Origin: JADKIH01 sp049363815
GTDB lineage: Bacteria; Bacteroidota; Bacteroidia; AKYH767-A; 2013-40CM-41-45
Length of the DNA: 64,000 nt
Assembly (NCBI GenBank): GCA_049363815.1
Contig: JBMQEM010000068.1
Span: 1 to 64,000 of the forward strand
Direction: 5' to 3'
Shown piece after piece: positions 28,745 to 38,451 of this stretch; positions within the stretch are counted from its first letter, which is position 1, and each line of letters begins with the position of its first letter. The notes under the pieces are model-generated. The model had not been told where the DNA came from. It did not search any database and saw nothing but the letters and a program-made list of their open reading frames with translations. Both the position numbers and the translations under genes were made by a program.

Positions 28745-29170
28745 TTACTTATTCATGTGAATTTCGCCTTTCAACATTCCTTCAATTTCTTTAATAATTT
28801 TTTCTCTGTTCTTGATCACTCTGTCAACAAATTCTTTAGGAGCTGCCGATTTTTTATCATGCTTTGCACTCCACTTTATAATTTCCAGTAAAACCGGTAT
28901 GAGATCGATCCCTTTTGGTGTCAGGGAATAATTGATCCTGGACCTATTTTCAGGGTCAGTTTTACCTTTAATTATTCCTGAATCCTCCAGCATGACTAGC
29001 CTGTCTGCCAGTATATTAGTCGCTATTTTTTCTTCTGAAGCCAGAAAATCCCCATACGTTCTTTTTCCTTTAAACATCAGATCCCTGATAATGAGCAGCG
29101 ACCACCGGTCACCAAAGATCTCCAGGGCAAAGCTTATAGGGCAATCTGACCTTCTTTTCTGTTTCGCCAT
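28745..29170 (-). CDS. HxlR-family transcriptional regulator
   Basis: A 141-residue winged-helix protein. HxlR marks are the early Cys (CPISFALEIFGDRWSLLIIRDL), the wing segment (NYSLTPKGIDLIPVLLEI) and the small size. Cys13 could serve as a redox or electrophile sensor as in related HxlR proteins. The ATG at 29170 was chosen because a TTG six bases upstream lies inside the promoter. The gene diverges from a VOC-family gene across a region with two matched operators, so it probably represses itself and its neighbour. Confidence 0.85.
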   Translation of the reverse strand: MAKQKRRSDCPISFALEIFGDRWSLLIIRDLMFKGKRTYGDFLASEEKIATNILADRLVMLEDSGIIKGKTDPENRSRINYSLTPKGIDLIPVLLEIIKWSAKHDKKSAAPKEFVDRVIKNREKIIKEIEGMLKGEIHMNK

Positions 29171-29173
29171 GTC

Positions 29174-29205
29174 CAAAAGTAATTTTTTTTAACGTTACTT
29201 GCAAA
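29174..29205 (-). promoter_or_regulatory. Promoter of the HxlR gene (leaderless or nearly so)
   Basis: On the minus strand TTTG (29205-29202), 20 bases, then TACTTTTG (29181-29174), a full consensus match. The -7 element ends 3 bases before the ATG at 29170, so the mRNA would have almost no leader. The TTTG lies inside operator 1. Confidence 0.65.
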
Positions 29206-29213
29206 TTACAAGT
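29197..29213. promoter_or_regulatory. Operator 1 of the HxlR/VOC pair
   Basis: ACTTGCA-AAT-TACAAGT is a near-perfect 7+3+7 inverted repeat (one mismatch). It covers the -33 element of both divergent promoters. Its centre is 33 bases (about three helix turns) from operator 2. Confidence 0.65.
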
Positions 29214-29228
29214 GAATATCTATATTTG
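29198..29228 (+). promoter_or_regulatory. Promoter of the VOC gene
   Basis: CTTG (29198-29201), 19 bases, then TATATTTG (29221-29228). The -7 element is a full TAnnTTTG match and the -33 element matches three of four bases. It is flanked by operator 1 at -33 and operator 2 just past -7. Confidence 0.65.
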
Positions 29229-29229
29229 T

Positions 29230-29246
29230 ACTTGCATATTGCAAGT
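29230..29246. promoter_or_regulatory. Operator 2 of the HxlR/VOC pair
   Basis: ACTTGCA-TAT-TGCAAGT is a perfect 7+3+7 inverted repeat covering the expected start of transcription of the VOC gene. It shares the pattern ACTTGCA-n3-TnCAAGT with operator 1. Confidence 0.7.
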
Positions 29247-29270
29247 AACATTAATTTTAAAAACACACAA

Positions 29271-29639
29271 ATGAAAAACTCAATCAACTGGTTTGAAATT
29301 CCTGCCAAAAATTTTGAGAGAGCAAAAAAGTTTTACGAAGCTGTATTGAATGGACCAATTCAAATGATGCCACATCCTTCGTATAAGTATGGAATCCTTC
29401 CCGGTGATATGATGGAAGGAGTAACAGGTGGACTGGTAGAAGGCGAAGGATTTGTACCTTCCATGACAGGCCCCCTTATTTATCTGAACGGTGGTGAAGA
29501 TCTGAGTGTAGCATTATCAAAAGTAGAACAGAACGGTGGAAAGATAATTCTACCAAAAACTTCTATCGGTGGAAATGGATTTATGGCTCACTTTACGGAT
29601 ACAGAAGGAAACAAGATGGCTTTGCATTCGATGAAGTAA
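29271..29639 (+). CDS. VOC-family (glyoxalase-like) protein
   Basis: A 122-residue protein with the vicinal-oxygen-chelate beta-alpha-beta-beta-beta pattern: INWFEIPAKNFERAKKFYEAVL at the start and GFMAHFTDTEGNKMALHS at the end. Many small VOC proteins of this kind are annotated as glyoxalase/bleomycin-resistance-like without a known substrate. The start is the ATG at 29271 (MKNSINWFEI). The frame is open upstream to 29199, but that part contains the operators and promoter. HxlR regulators beside VOC genes often respond to aldehydes or electrophiles, so detoxification is a reasonable guess only. Confidence 0.85.
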   Translation: MKNSINWFEIPAKNFERAKKFYEAVLNGPIQMMPHPSYKYGILPGDMMEGVTGGLVEGEGFVPSMTGPLIYLNGGEDLSVALSKVEQNGGKIILPKTSIGGNGFMAHFTDTEGNKMALHSMK

Positions 29640-29730
29640 AAAATGAAGTATTCCATACTAAGAATTTACAAGCATTTAAAATGCCTCTTTTATTGGTTTA
29701 CATATTCTGGTAATATTCCGTAAACCCGAA

Positions 29731-29760
29731 AATAGCCCACACATTTCAGTGTGGGCTTTA
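29731..29760. terminator. Bidirectional terminator between convergent units
   Basis: A perfect 9-base stem AGCCCACAC (29734-29742)/GTGTGGGCT (29749-29757) with a 6-base loop, followed by TTTAAATT on the plus strand and TATTTTC on the minus strand. It sits between the VOC gene and the end of the five-gene giant operon and could stop transcription both ways. Confidence 0.7.
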
Positions 29761-29938
29761 AATTCCTTTACAATATTTTCGCAATTAGTTTTCTTCTGCA
29801 AAATTCTTCCTAATTACTCTGTCTGAACTTCTAACTTGAGAAATCTCAATTGAAGTAAAATAGAATGGTATGAGTAAAAACACTTTTGAAGACCCACTGC
29901 TCATTCAATATTTTAGCAACTGAAGAATTTTCTTCAAT

Positions 29939-31861
29939 TTACAAAGTTACAACTCCCTTTTTTATCGAGAGTTTAATACCTTCAATTGAAGCAATTAATT
30001 CAGTGGCTAAGTCTGTTGATTTTTTGTTCGCGAATAATTGAAAATCAAGACAGGCAAGATTCTTATTTATGCTTTTATAATACTTCGATGGAGCACCGGC
30101 ATCATCAAGTTTATCGCATTCAAAATGGAGAATCTCCGGTTTGGAATGAATATAAAAATCTTCAATCTGACCAGAAAAAAAACAAAGCAAGACTTCATTC
30201 GACAGTAGCGTTTTATAAGATGGCTGTACTACACTCTGTTTCTGGATTCCCTCAATCACAAGATCAGGCCAGCCGGCAACTGCTACAGAACGAAGAATTA
30301 AACCACAGACCGGATAGTTTTTCTTTCCTTTTTCAAAAGGGAAAACTTTATTCCACAGAATATTTTTATCTGATTCTAAATTATCGTTTGATAATCGACA
30401 CAGGCTAAATGCGCCATCAAATAGAGAATCTAACCAATACGGGTCTATCTGGAAAAGCCGAACGGATTCCACAGGAAGCATTTCAATTTCCGGAACCAGA
30501 TAATTGAATGGAATTTCCCGAAGATTGACGAGATCCCTAAACCAATTTTTTATAAACTCAGAAGGTTCCGGCAAACTATCGTCTCCGGAATTTAACTTGA
30601 TCAAGTGCTCATCTTTTTTAATACCATTGATTTTCAACATCTGGTAACAAGCCATCTTCCATTTATATAACTGAACAGAAAAATTTTTATTCTGGAGACA
30701 AAGCAATCTTCCAAGTTCCCATGCAGATGAATAAGAAATATCAGGAAGAAATTTTCCGGACTTGGTCTGTATTTTTCTGAATAATTGATCAGCATCCCGC
30801 ACTGAGTGGAATATTTCAGTTGTATCTTTACTAACCGGAACTAAAGGTCCTCTATATAAAGATTGTTTGACGACCCCCGCAGTATTTGAATAATCCAGTT
30901 TTATAAATCCGGATTTTTCATGAGTTTCCTGATCCGTAGTTTCATAAAACAGTGTGGTTGGTTTTTTGTTTAAATGCTTAAGAATCGAATAAAGGTGACT
31001 TATTTCAAAATGTTCGATAATTTTATCCTTTAACGCAGGGTTACCATAATTTACGCCGGGAAATTTGCTAATCAAAGGATCTAAAACCGTTTTTTTCAAT
31101 TCTTCCCAGCTGAAAAATTCCTGATCTGCGAATGGAAGAAGCACATCTCCTAACTTTACTGCAGGATCAATTGAATTCAGTTCAACCAAATACTCTTCTA
31201 ATACTTCAGCAGAAATCCGAAAATGTTCATTGCAGAAAAAAGACCAGCTATAAATAGACTTAAAGGTAACAGGGTTGGAAGACAGTGGAAATTTCTTTAC
31301 ATTTTCAAGAGAAACAAGATGAACAGTATTTTTTACTCCGGCCAGCGGATGTCGTTTGCCAATTATTACTGCAAGTTCAGATCCTCCTTCTCCCCGAACA
31401 TGTGTAAGCTGACTAACTTGATCAAAAGAAGCGGGAAATTTACTTTCGAAATCAGAATATGAATTAACACTTATTTCAGTATATGGGACATCACCATTTG
31501 ATTTTGTTGTAATTGTATAACTATTATCATTTTCAGGTATGAGCAAAAGCGCAAGCCAAGGTATGCTTGGATTACCCGATACGATTTCAACTTCCCAGGG
31601 GAGTGTGCTGCGTTGAAGAACAATATGAGGTAACACCTCATCGTAAGAGCCAAATCCTCCGGCAGGTGGAAATACAGAGTGCACCGATTGAAGATTAAGA
31701 GAATCTTTTTCTGCTGCTACGGTAAATTCTAAAATTGGAATCGGATTTGTAGAGGCATATTGTTGTTTAGAGTCAAGCGAAAAAGAAGGAGTTGCTGTTA
31801 TCTTATAATCACCTTCCTGAAGAGAAGGCTGATGGTCGGTGTAAAGAATCAGATCTGCCAT
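29939..31861 (-). CDS. Giant-cluster protein E, unknown function
   Basis: A 640-residue protein that I do not recognise. It has no signal peptide and no membrane helix. The N-terminal half is beta-rich (MADLILYTDHQPSLQEGDYKI, with repeated aromatic/proline strands), including a PPAGGFGSYDEVLPHIVL segment. The C-terminal half is mixed alpha/beta and Trp-rich. The start resembles small structural or baseplate-like beta domains, but that is an impression only. It is the last gene of the cluster, 21 bases after the DUF6603-like gene, and is followed by a bidirectional terminator. Confidence 0.7.
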   Translation of the reverse strand: MADLILYTDHQPSLQEGDYKITATPSFSLDSKQQYASTNPIPILEFTVAAEKDSLNLQSVHSVFPPAGGFGSYDEVLPHIVLQRSTLPWEVEIVSGNPSIPWLALLLIPENDNSYTITTKSNGDVPYTEISVNSYSDFESKFPASFDQVSQLTHVRGEGGSELAVIIGKRHPLAGVKNTVHLVSLENVKKFPLSSNPVTFKSIYSWSFFCNEHFRISAEVLEEYLVELNSIDPAVKLGDVLLPFADQEFFSWEELKKTVLDPLISKFPGVNYGNPALKDKIIEHFEISHLYSILKHLNKKPTTLFYETTDQETHEKSGFIKLDYSNTAGVVKQSLYRGPLVPVSKDTTEIFHSVRDADQLFRKIQTKSGKFLPDISYSSAWELGRLLCLQNKNFSVQLYKWKMACYQMLKINGIKKDEHLIKLNSGDDSLPEPSEFIKNWFRDLVNLREIPFNYLVPEIEMLPVESVRLFQIDPYWLDSLFDGAFSLCRLSNDNLESDKNILWNKVFPFEKGKKNYPVCGLILRSVAVAGWPDLVIEGIQKQSVVQPSYKTLLSNEVLLCFFSGQIEDFYIHSKPEILHFECDKLDDAGAPSKYYKSINKNLACLDFQLFANKKSTDLATELIASIEGIKLSIKKGVVTL

Positions 31862-31882
31862 ATGGTAATTTTATTTATACTT

Positions 31883-34800
31883 TTAATTGAAAAATAAATT
31901 TTTTACTTCCGCCTCTGTTGCCACGACTCTAATTTTGTCATCCAATTCGGAAGTCCACGAGTATGATGTAGACTCAGTTCTTGGAGTCATTAGAAAAGAT
32001 CTTCTGTTATTTCCAATATCCTGCTTAACAGTAAATACTGCGCCGCTGAGCAATTTACTAAGGCCCTCATCATCCGGATGTGCTCTCCACAAAGCTGATG
32101 GAAAATTTTTATCGGTAGAAACAATATTCAGAGAACTTAAGTTGAAGCTGGAACTTAGATCAAGACTTATTGATGATTCAAGCACCAAATTTGGGTTTGG
32201 ATGAATAATGATATTTGACCCTAATGTTCCGATAACATTATTATTTACTTTGATCGTGTCCAATGGTACGACTGATTCAACCATAATCTTGAGGTCTTTA
32301 GAATTTACAATCGGTTTACCTTTTGCACTACTACCATGTTGCCCGGATAAAAGTGTAATTGCGCAAAATGACTTTGGATCCGGAACACATTTTTCCATGA
32401 ACTTCGCAGCATCAAGTAGTGGCGGAGTTCTATTCTGATCGCCGAAAGTAACTTCTACTGATGCTATATGAACATTAATTTTTGCTTTACCTGCAAACTC
32501 AGGTCCCCATAAGTCCATATTGACTGCAAGGTCAAGAGAAAGAAAGGAATATTTAATTCCGATATCAAAATACATTGATGCTTCATAGTGATAAGGCTGC
32601 CATTGTATCAGGAAATCTGCTCCGATATTATACCAGGCTTTTAATTTGCCATGGTTATATAGTACTTCAAGATGTCCTCCGGCCATAAGTGAGTGGGGAC
32701 AAAGCGCGAAATACATATTGCCTTTCACAGACATATCAGAATTGATTTGCCATTTCAGTTCCAGACGAGGAACTTGTGGGTAATGATCAGGCACATTGAA
32801 AGAAGGATGATACCCACCCATTGTGAAAACGAAATCGCCTGCTCTTTCTCCTTTGAACCATGAATAAAATGCAGCTCCACCGGAGAGTTTGCAGTTTTTA
32901 GAAATGATATAAGACGAATCATCAATTTGCGCACGAACTCCGAGAAAACCTTCTTCAGGAAGAAAAGTTGCAGTGAGATTAACCCGCATTGATGCAAGTG
33001 TTTGGTTTTCGTCTTCGATTCCGGGAGGAATTAATACTTTGGATTGGCCTACAACATCAATTTCAACATGGTTGCCAAATTGAACAACAAGCAGTACAAA
33101 AGAATCGATCAGTTTAAATGAATTGAATTTTACACCAACTCCCAAAAACATTTCTCCGACATCAGGTGTGATGAAAGCAGAAAGGTTATTCAACTCTTCC
33201 TGCAGTTGTAATGCAGCTCCTCCTGATGATGGTTTTTTGCCACCCATTACTTGTTTTACCAATGGAAATTCGCCAACCGCAGAAATGTCAGGCATGATCA
33301 TCTTTCGGTTGTAACCAAAGGCGGCGGCCAGTCCTTCCACAAAAAAGAAACTCGGGCCACCTAATGCTTTATCGAGATATGCATAAATAAAAAGTGAATT
33401 GGCACCATTCTCATCCTTCATATAGGAGCCCATTGCTGCTATTGCAAGTGCTTTTGTTTTTATCTGCGCAACTCCATTGTAAACATCGTAAGTTTTACCG
33501 GCGATAGTTTGTTTCTGTCGAAGAAAGGCAGCGCCGATTTCCACAGGACCGTTACTAAAATCGAGACTCAGTCCATCGAGATAAAAATTCATTTGCCACG
33601 GAGAGAGACTTGTTTTTACGCCGAGTCCATCGAGCGATAAAGAAAGTCCGCCAACGTCGAGGCTTGCGTCGGGAAACAGGAAAAAACTTCCTGAGCTTTT
33701 ATCATAAGCTGCACCAATGCGTTTCAGGAATATAATACCTAATGTTTTATTGATTGGAATCCATTTGATATCCTTCGCAATTGCCGTTGAATCGATCGGA
33801 TTGTCAAGTGATAGATCAGGATCACGCGGAACAGGAGTTTTACTCTGGCCTGTTGTAACATCGCCTTCGCTCAGTGCAAATGGAAGTGAAAATAAATTAT
33901 CAGCAACCTGAAGCCGGGAAATGATTTGTGTTCCTTTGGATAATTTTTTTCCGGTATCGGGAACCGGCAAAGGGTCGTGACCTTGCGGTAAGAGTGAATT
34001 TATTTTTTTGACAACTACATCATCGAAATCAGCAGAAGCATACAATGCTTTTAACGTCAGAGAAAGTGAACTGTCTGCCGGGAATGTTTTACCGACTAAT
34101 GGCAGCTCCGAAAGATCAAGTCCGGCATCGATGTCGGCATGTAAAATAAATCCTTTGCTTTGTGAATAGACTACATAAATATCTTTCACATTGATTGAAG
34201 GAGCGTTTGTAATCGAGGGATCAAAAGCTTGCATTAATGTTTTTAATGTAAGTCCTTTTCCGGCCTCATCATGATAGGTTGCAACAAGTACTGAGTCCGA
34301 ATGATCTCTATCAAATAGTACATCGAAAACAAGTTTCTGCAAACCGGATTTTACTTCAAGGTGCCCCGAGAAATCTACTTTATCAACTCCATTTTCTTTA
34401 GAAAGATCAATCTTAAGTATAAGATCACAGTTAAGTGCCCCTACCTGAAGTTTGCATGTTCCCTGTAAATGTTTATCCCCTGTATGACTGTTGAAGGAGA
34501 GTTTGACATCACCAATTTGTGTTGTTGTAAAAAAGGAAGGTAAAGTCAGAGGTGACTTTGAATTTAAAATGGTTGTAATGATGTTTGATAATGGAGCTGT
34601 ATTTGCCAATTCAGCCTCAAAAAACCAACCGTCATTATACCTTGCAGAAGCTAAGAACTCGAATGTATCCCAGGTAAACTTCCCCGACAATTCTCCCTGC
34701 ATTTCTCCCTCATGTCTGCTTACTTTAAAACCAAGTTGTCTTAAAAAGAGTTTGCGTGTTTCGTCATGTACATTCCAACCGGCAGCGCCTTTGTCTTCGA

Positions 34801-36163
34801 CATCTGCTTCAAATGAAAAATCTTTTTTACCGAAATTGAATGCACCGGAAAGTGCTGTGATATTAAAGTTAGCAGGTATTTTACCGGATGAGTTGAAGAA
34901 ATTTTCTGCGAACGTGCGAAGACTAAATTCCTGTGTTGAGTGAACTGAAAAATTCCAACCGTTTATATCATGACTGGCTGTGGTATACAACTCAAGTCCA
35001 GCAATTTTCAGCAATGCACCTACAGAACCGCTAACTGTACCCACATAATCAATATCAAGAGAAATCTGCTCGAGTAAAAATAGTTGTTTTTCTTTCCAGA
35101 TCCATTCGATAGCAGTATCTAACGATGCAGAGAAACTGTAGGAAGGTGTACTGATTTCCGGTTTAGCAGAAAAAGTGAGACGTGAAATCTGCAAATCAGT
35201 TTTTCCTGCATAAGTTCCAAGCAGAGGTAGTCCAACTTTAGTTAGAAGCTCATCGAGATTTATTTTTTCACCTTTTTTTAATGCACCTGCAATAGCAAGA
35301 TCAGGCCAACGGGCTTGAAGTTGAATTGTTCCGCCGGCAAGCGAAATTTCTCCTCCGAGTTTAACTCGGGGAAACCGATATGTATTGTCGAGAGGATACT
35401 CAATGTCAAATTGAGTCCATAAATTGCCTACCGATAAAAAATCTTTGGTGGGAATGATTGTCCATGTTTTGTTCAGTAGAAACTTAATGGAAAAGAAAGT
35501 TAGTTCTGTGGTAGTTGGTTTCTTCTGTAAACGAAGCCGTACTTCTTTAACCTGTATATTGCTAAGGTTTGTAAGAATTGGTTGTAGTGCCTTCGGGGCC
35601 CATTTGTATGGTGGTGTTTGATTTCCGAGCAGGCTTATGAAATCTGACAAGTCTGGAAGAGCTCCATTTTCTGAACCGGCTTTTATTTTATAACTATCAG
35701 AATTCACCTTCATTGAAACGGGAAAAGAAATCGTTTTTGAAAGATGAAAAATTACAGATACTTCATGATTAAGTTGCCCGTTGGAAGTACCGTGTTTTGG
35801 GATCTCCACGATTAAGTGGTCAAGGAAATTCGAAAAACCAATTCCGGGAACTAGAATAGAAATTTTATTGTAATCGACATGACCAGATCTAACGATTTCG
35901 AAGGAATAAATATCTCCCTTATCAGGATCGTAAGTAAAAAGAATTTTGCTTTTGGGACTTGCAGTTTTTTCCTTCCAGATATCAACATTTCCTGTTGCCA
36001 TCAATAATGTGCTTCCTGGAATTGATGATTCTGAATAATTGTCAATAGTAATTATTGGACCTTCTCCCAGGGTGTCAAGGATTGAAGAAAGTCCGCCTAA
36101 AGGGATTTCAGCAGATAACTTTAAACTGCCCGAAGGGTTTAAATATGTTTTAAGTTGAATCAT
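31883..36163 (-). CDS. Giant-cluster protein D, DUF6603-like
   Basis: A 1426-residue protein without signal peptide. The N-terminal ~800 residues are repeated amphipathic beta-rich segments alternating 'isl..l.g...' strands (for example GGEISLAGGTIQLQARWPDLAIAG, quoted in part as GGEISLAGGTIQ). Residues ~815-1310 resemble the DUF6603 C-terminal region found in large bacterial and fungal proteins, with ASLDVGGLSLSLDGLGV, GPSFFFVEGLAAAFGYNR and LGVGVKFNSFKLIDSF. A short beta tail follows. The ATG abuts the stop of the protease gene (TAA-ATG), so the two are translationally coupled. The function of DUF6603 is unknown to me. The long beta-rich build would suit a shell, a tube or a lipid-facing surface. 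Confidence 0.65.
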   Translation of the reverse strand: MIQLKTYLNPSGSLKLSAEIPLGGLSSILDTLGEGPIITIDNYSESSIPGSTLLMATGNVDIWKEKTASPKSKILFTYDPDKGDIYSFEIVRSGHVDYNKISILVPGIGFSNFLDHLIVEIPKHGTSNGQLNHEVSVIFHLSKTISFPVSMKVNSDSYKIKAGSENGALPDLSDFISLLGNQTPPYKWAPKALQPILTNLSNIQVKEVRLRLQKKPTTTELTFFSIKFLLNKTWTIIPTKDFLSVGNLWTQFDIEYPLDNTYRFPRVKLGGEISLAGGTIQLQARWPDLAIAGALKKGEKINLDELLTKVGLPLLGTYAGKTDLQISRLTFSAKPEISTPSYSFSASLDTAIEWIWKEKQLFLLEQISLDIDYVGTVSGSVGALLKIAGLELYTTASHDINGWNFSVHSTQEFSLRTFAENFFNSSGKIPANFNITALSGAFNFGKKDFSFEADVEDKGAAGWNVHDETRKLFLRQLGFKVSRHEGEMQGELSGKFTWDTFEFLASARYNDGWFFEAELANTAPLSNIITTILNSKSPLTLPSFFTTTQIGDVKLSFNSHTGDKHLQGTCKLQVGALNCDLILKIDLSKENGVDKVDFSGHLEVKSGLQKLVFDVLFDRDHSDSVLVATYHDEAGKGLTLKTLMQAFDPSITNAPSINVKDIYVVYSQSKGFILHADIDAGLDLSELPLVGKTFPADSSLSLTLKALYASADFDDVVVKKINSLLPQGHDPLPVPDTGKKLSKGTQIISRLQVADNLFSLPFALSEGDVTTGQSKTPVPRDPDLSLDNPIDSTAIAKDIKWIPINKTLGIIFLKRIGAAYDKSSGSFFLFPDASLDVGGLSLSLDGLGVKTSLSPWQMNFYLDGLSLDFSNGPVEIGAAFLRQKQTIAGKTYDVYNGVAQIKTKALAIAAMGSYMKDENGANSLFIYAYLDKALGGPSFFFVEGLAAAFGYNRKMIMPDISAVGEFPLVKQVMGGKKPSSGGAALQLQEELNNLSAFITPDVGEMFLGVGVKFNSFKLIDSFVLLVVQFGNHVEIDVVGQSKVLIPPGIEDENQTLASMRVNLTATFLPEEGFLGVRAQIDDSSYIISKNCKLSGGAAFYSWFKGERAGDFVFTMGGYHPSFNVPDHYPQVPRLELKWQINSDMSVKGNMYFALCPHSLMAGGHLEVLYNHGKLKAWYNIGADFLIQWQPYHYEASMYFDIGIKYSFLSLDLAVNMDLWGPEFAGKAKINVHIASVEVTFGDQNRTPPLLDAAKFMEKCVPDPKSFCAITLLSGQHGSSAKGKPIVNSKDLKIMVESVVPLDTIKVNNNVIGTLGSNIIIHPNPNLVLESSISLDLSSSFNLSSLNIVSTDKNFPSALWRAHPDDEGLSKLLSGAVFTVKQDIGNNRRSFLMTPRTESTSYSWTSELDDKIRVVATEAEVKNLFFN

Positions 36164-38425
36164 TTATTTGGTCGGATTAAGCCAGGCAGAAACAATTTCT
36201 TTTATAGAACGAGTGTTTCCACTTTTCGCCATTTCATTTTTGCAAAATTCAGTTAGCTCAAGGGCTTTATCTATTTGAGCAAGACGGGGTGGAATCTTTT
36301 TTAAATTGTCAGGAACTATTGATTCGTCTTTGAATTTAACTTCCATTTTGCTAATATCAACACCATTTGCAGATGTTCCACTTTTTATTTCCTTGCCTGA
36401 TGCATGCAGAATCAACTTAACAAATTTTATTTCACATTGAGGCCAAACCTCAAAAATTAAGGCACAAATGGAAGCTATTTGTGGAGTTGCAATGCTTGTT
36501 CCCATTTTACCGGAATATAACCACATGGATTTTTTTATTAATTCATCACCATTTTTTTCGTCCCAATCAATTAAGTCTTCTTTAATATCATATGAAGGGA
36601 TAAAACAATAATAGGAGAGGCCATTTCCACAACTGATACCACAGATATCTACCGAAAATATTTCAAAATTTTCTTTCCCAATTGCAATAACTTCATTTTT
36701 ATGGCCGACTGATCCCTGAGAGAATACCGGATTCTGTTTATGGTCAAAATAAACTCCTCCGACTTGAATAGTGTTTTCTTCGTTAATCAAATTATGATAC
36801 AACAAATTGTTTTCATTGCCAGAGCATAAACAGAAAAGAGAATTTTTTTGAGTCATCAATATTCCCTCATGCAGCGACCTTAACTGGATCACATTTTTCC
36901 AATTGGAAATAATTGTCACTTTATTATTAATACTTAAGCTTTCGGAAGCACAAATTGAAAGGCTGTAGATATAAGGTTGTATGTCAAAGAAATCAAGATC
37001 ATAACTTTTGGTAAAATTCTCATTAGAAACTAAACTATTAAATCCTCCAAAACTGTATTTCAAATTATTAAAATTATTTTCATACTCTGGAAATTTTGCT
37101 ACTACTGAAACAATATTATCAGTTAATTCAGAAAAAGGAAAAAAGATTAGACTGCATGCAAAACATTCGGTTCCATGACTACTAAAAGAAGCAAATTGGT
37201 CAATTGAGATGTTTTTAAGCTTCGCACTCCATATTTCATAAACCTTTACAATGTTTTGGACTATTGAATCAATTTTTTCAAAATCGGAACTGACAGTAGG
37301 ATTTTTAGGAACAAGGAAATCGGCTGCTCGATGAACCACAGGATTTATAATTCTGTTTGGCTGTGGGTCAAAAACCGTAAGAAATTTTGTGAATTTTGAT
37401 ACTTGTTCATTAATTTTGTCTAAGAGCTCTTGAAGAAAAAGAAGGTCAGGTTTATTAAAGTCCTTTTCACCATCCGAGTTAGTCTTTGGAAGAAATTTAT
37501 CAAGTAATCGTTTGATTTCAACAATTTGATTTAGTATATACTTCTTATAAGATTCAATACCATTTTCAATATCTTCCTTGAATTCTCCAACCTTTGTAAT
37601 TTCAAATTCAGGACATAGTATTTTCTTAAAGAACGGATGATTATTTCTAACATCAGTATCACAAATGCGAATTTGCCAATTACTTTTCAATTCAGTATCC
37701 TGGTTAGCATCATTTAAGTAGCTGAACATTTCCTGAAATCTGTAGAGATTTTTGTACTGACTTGGTTTCGGAAAAACTGTTAAAAAATCCCCGGCTGTAT
37801 TATTGGGTTTTGCACCAAGGAAAAATGGAATTTGCCAAAAGTGAATGCTATTCTGAGCAGGATATAACATAAAATAATCTTCGAGCGAAATTTCACTTTT
37901 TAATAGTTTAGGTAAAAAGACTCGACCATCTTCATTTAATTCAATTTCAGGATTTAGAGTAGTTGTCGGTTCTTCAAGCCAGTTGATGGATTCTGTTATA
38001 ATATAAATTTTGTGAATTAGAGTATCAAATGGGCTCTTCAGGTGACTAGGACTAATCCATATCTGACCCGGATCTGGAATATTTAGTTTCCATAATAACT
38101 TATCTTTAGCTGCATTAAGTACAAATATGCCACTGAAAACGCCTTCAAGAAGTATATAGTCATGCACATTACAAAATGGGATATCTAATGTAAAACCAAA
38201 ATTATCAAATCCCCCAATGTTAAAGTTAACAGACTTGCCTTCTTCATCTTTACATAACTCAATAGTTTTGAAATATTCTGAACAATCTTTAATATTTTGG
38301 GGATCGGCAAAAGACTCCCTCAATACATCCGCATCAGCCAATGGTTGACCATCTGGTTCAAAATTATTTCCCGGAATCTTTGACTTAAGAATCACTCTTA
38401 AACTTATATTTTCTTCTAGTTCCAT
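36164..38425 (-). CDS. Giant-cluster protein C, divergent S8 (subtilisin-like) protease
   Basis: A 753-residue protein. A subtilase triad is visible in the right order: Asp256 in IRICDTDVRNNHP, His417 in SSHGTECFACS and Ser644 in GTSIATPQIAS. The oxyanion-loop motif shows as LCSGNENN. A ~160-residue spacing between Asp and His is much longer than in subtilisin and holds helical, charged sequence. There is no signal peptide or obvious propeptide, so it should be made as a cytoplasmic protein. The gene looks more AT-rich than its neighbours. It could process the other giant proteins of the operon. Confidence 0.7.
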   Translation of the reverse strand: MELEENISLRVILKSKIPGNNFEPDGQPLADADVLRESFADPQNIKDCSEYFKTIELCKDEEGKSVNFNIGGFDNFGFTLDIPFCNVHDYILLEGVFSGIFVLNAAKDKLLWKLNIPDPGQIWISPSHLKSPFDTLIHKIYIITESINWLEEPTTTLNPEIELNEDGRVFLPKLLKSEISLEDYFMLYPAQNSIHFWQIPFFLGAKPNNTAGDFLTVFPKPSQYKNLYRFQEMFSYLNDANQDTELKSNWQIRICDTDVRNNHPFFKKILCPEFEITKVGEFKEDIENGIESYKKYILNQIVEIKRLLDKFLPKTNSDGEKDFNKPDLLFLQELLDKINEQVSKFTKFLTVFDPQPNRIINPVVHRAADFLVPKNPTVSSDFEKIDSIVQNIVKVYEIWSAKLKNISIDQFASFSSHGTECFACSLIFFPFSELTDNIVSVVAKFPEYENNFNNLKYSFGGFNSLVSNENFTKSYDLDFFDIQPYIYSLSICASESLSINNKVTIISNWKNVIQLRSLHEGILMTQKNSLFCLCSGNENNLLYHNLINEENTIQVGGVYFDHKQNPVFSQGSVGHKNEVIAIGKENFEIFSVDICGISCGNGLSYYCFIPSYDIKEDLIDWDEKNGDELIKKSMWLYSGKMGTSIATPQIASICALIFEVWPQCEIKFVKLILHASGKEIKSGTSANGVDISKMEVKFKDESIVPDNLKKIPPRLAQIDKALELTEFCKNEMAKSGNTRSIKEIVSAWLNPTK

Positions 38426-38451
38426 TTAAGCTATGTTTTATCAAAAGCAGA

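Noticed and set aside
29199..29270. In-frame upstream extension of the VOC protein
   Set aside because: It spans two operators and the -7 element; the family start is at 29271.
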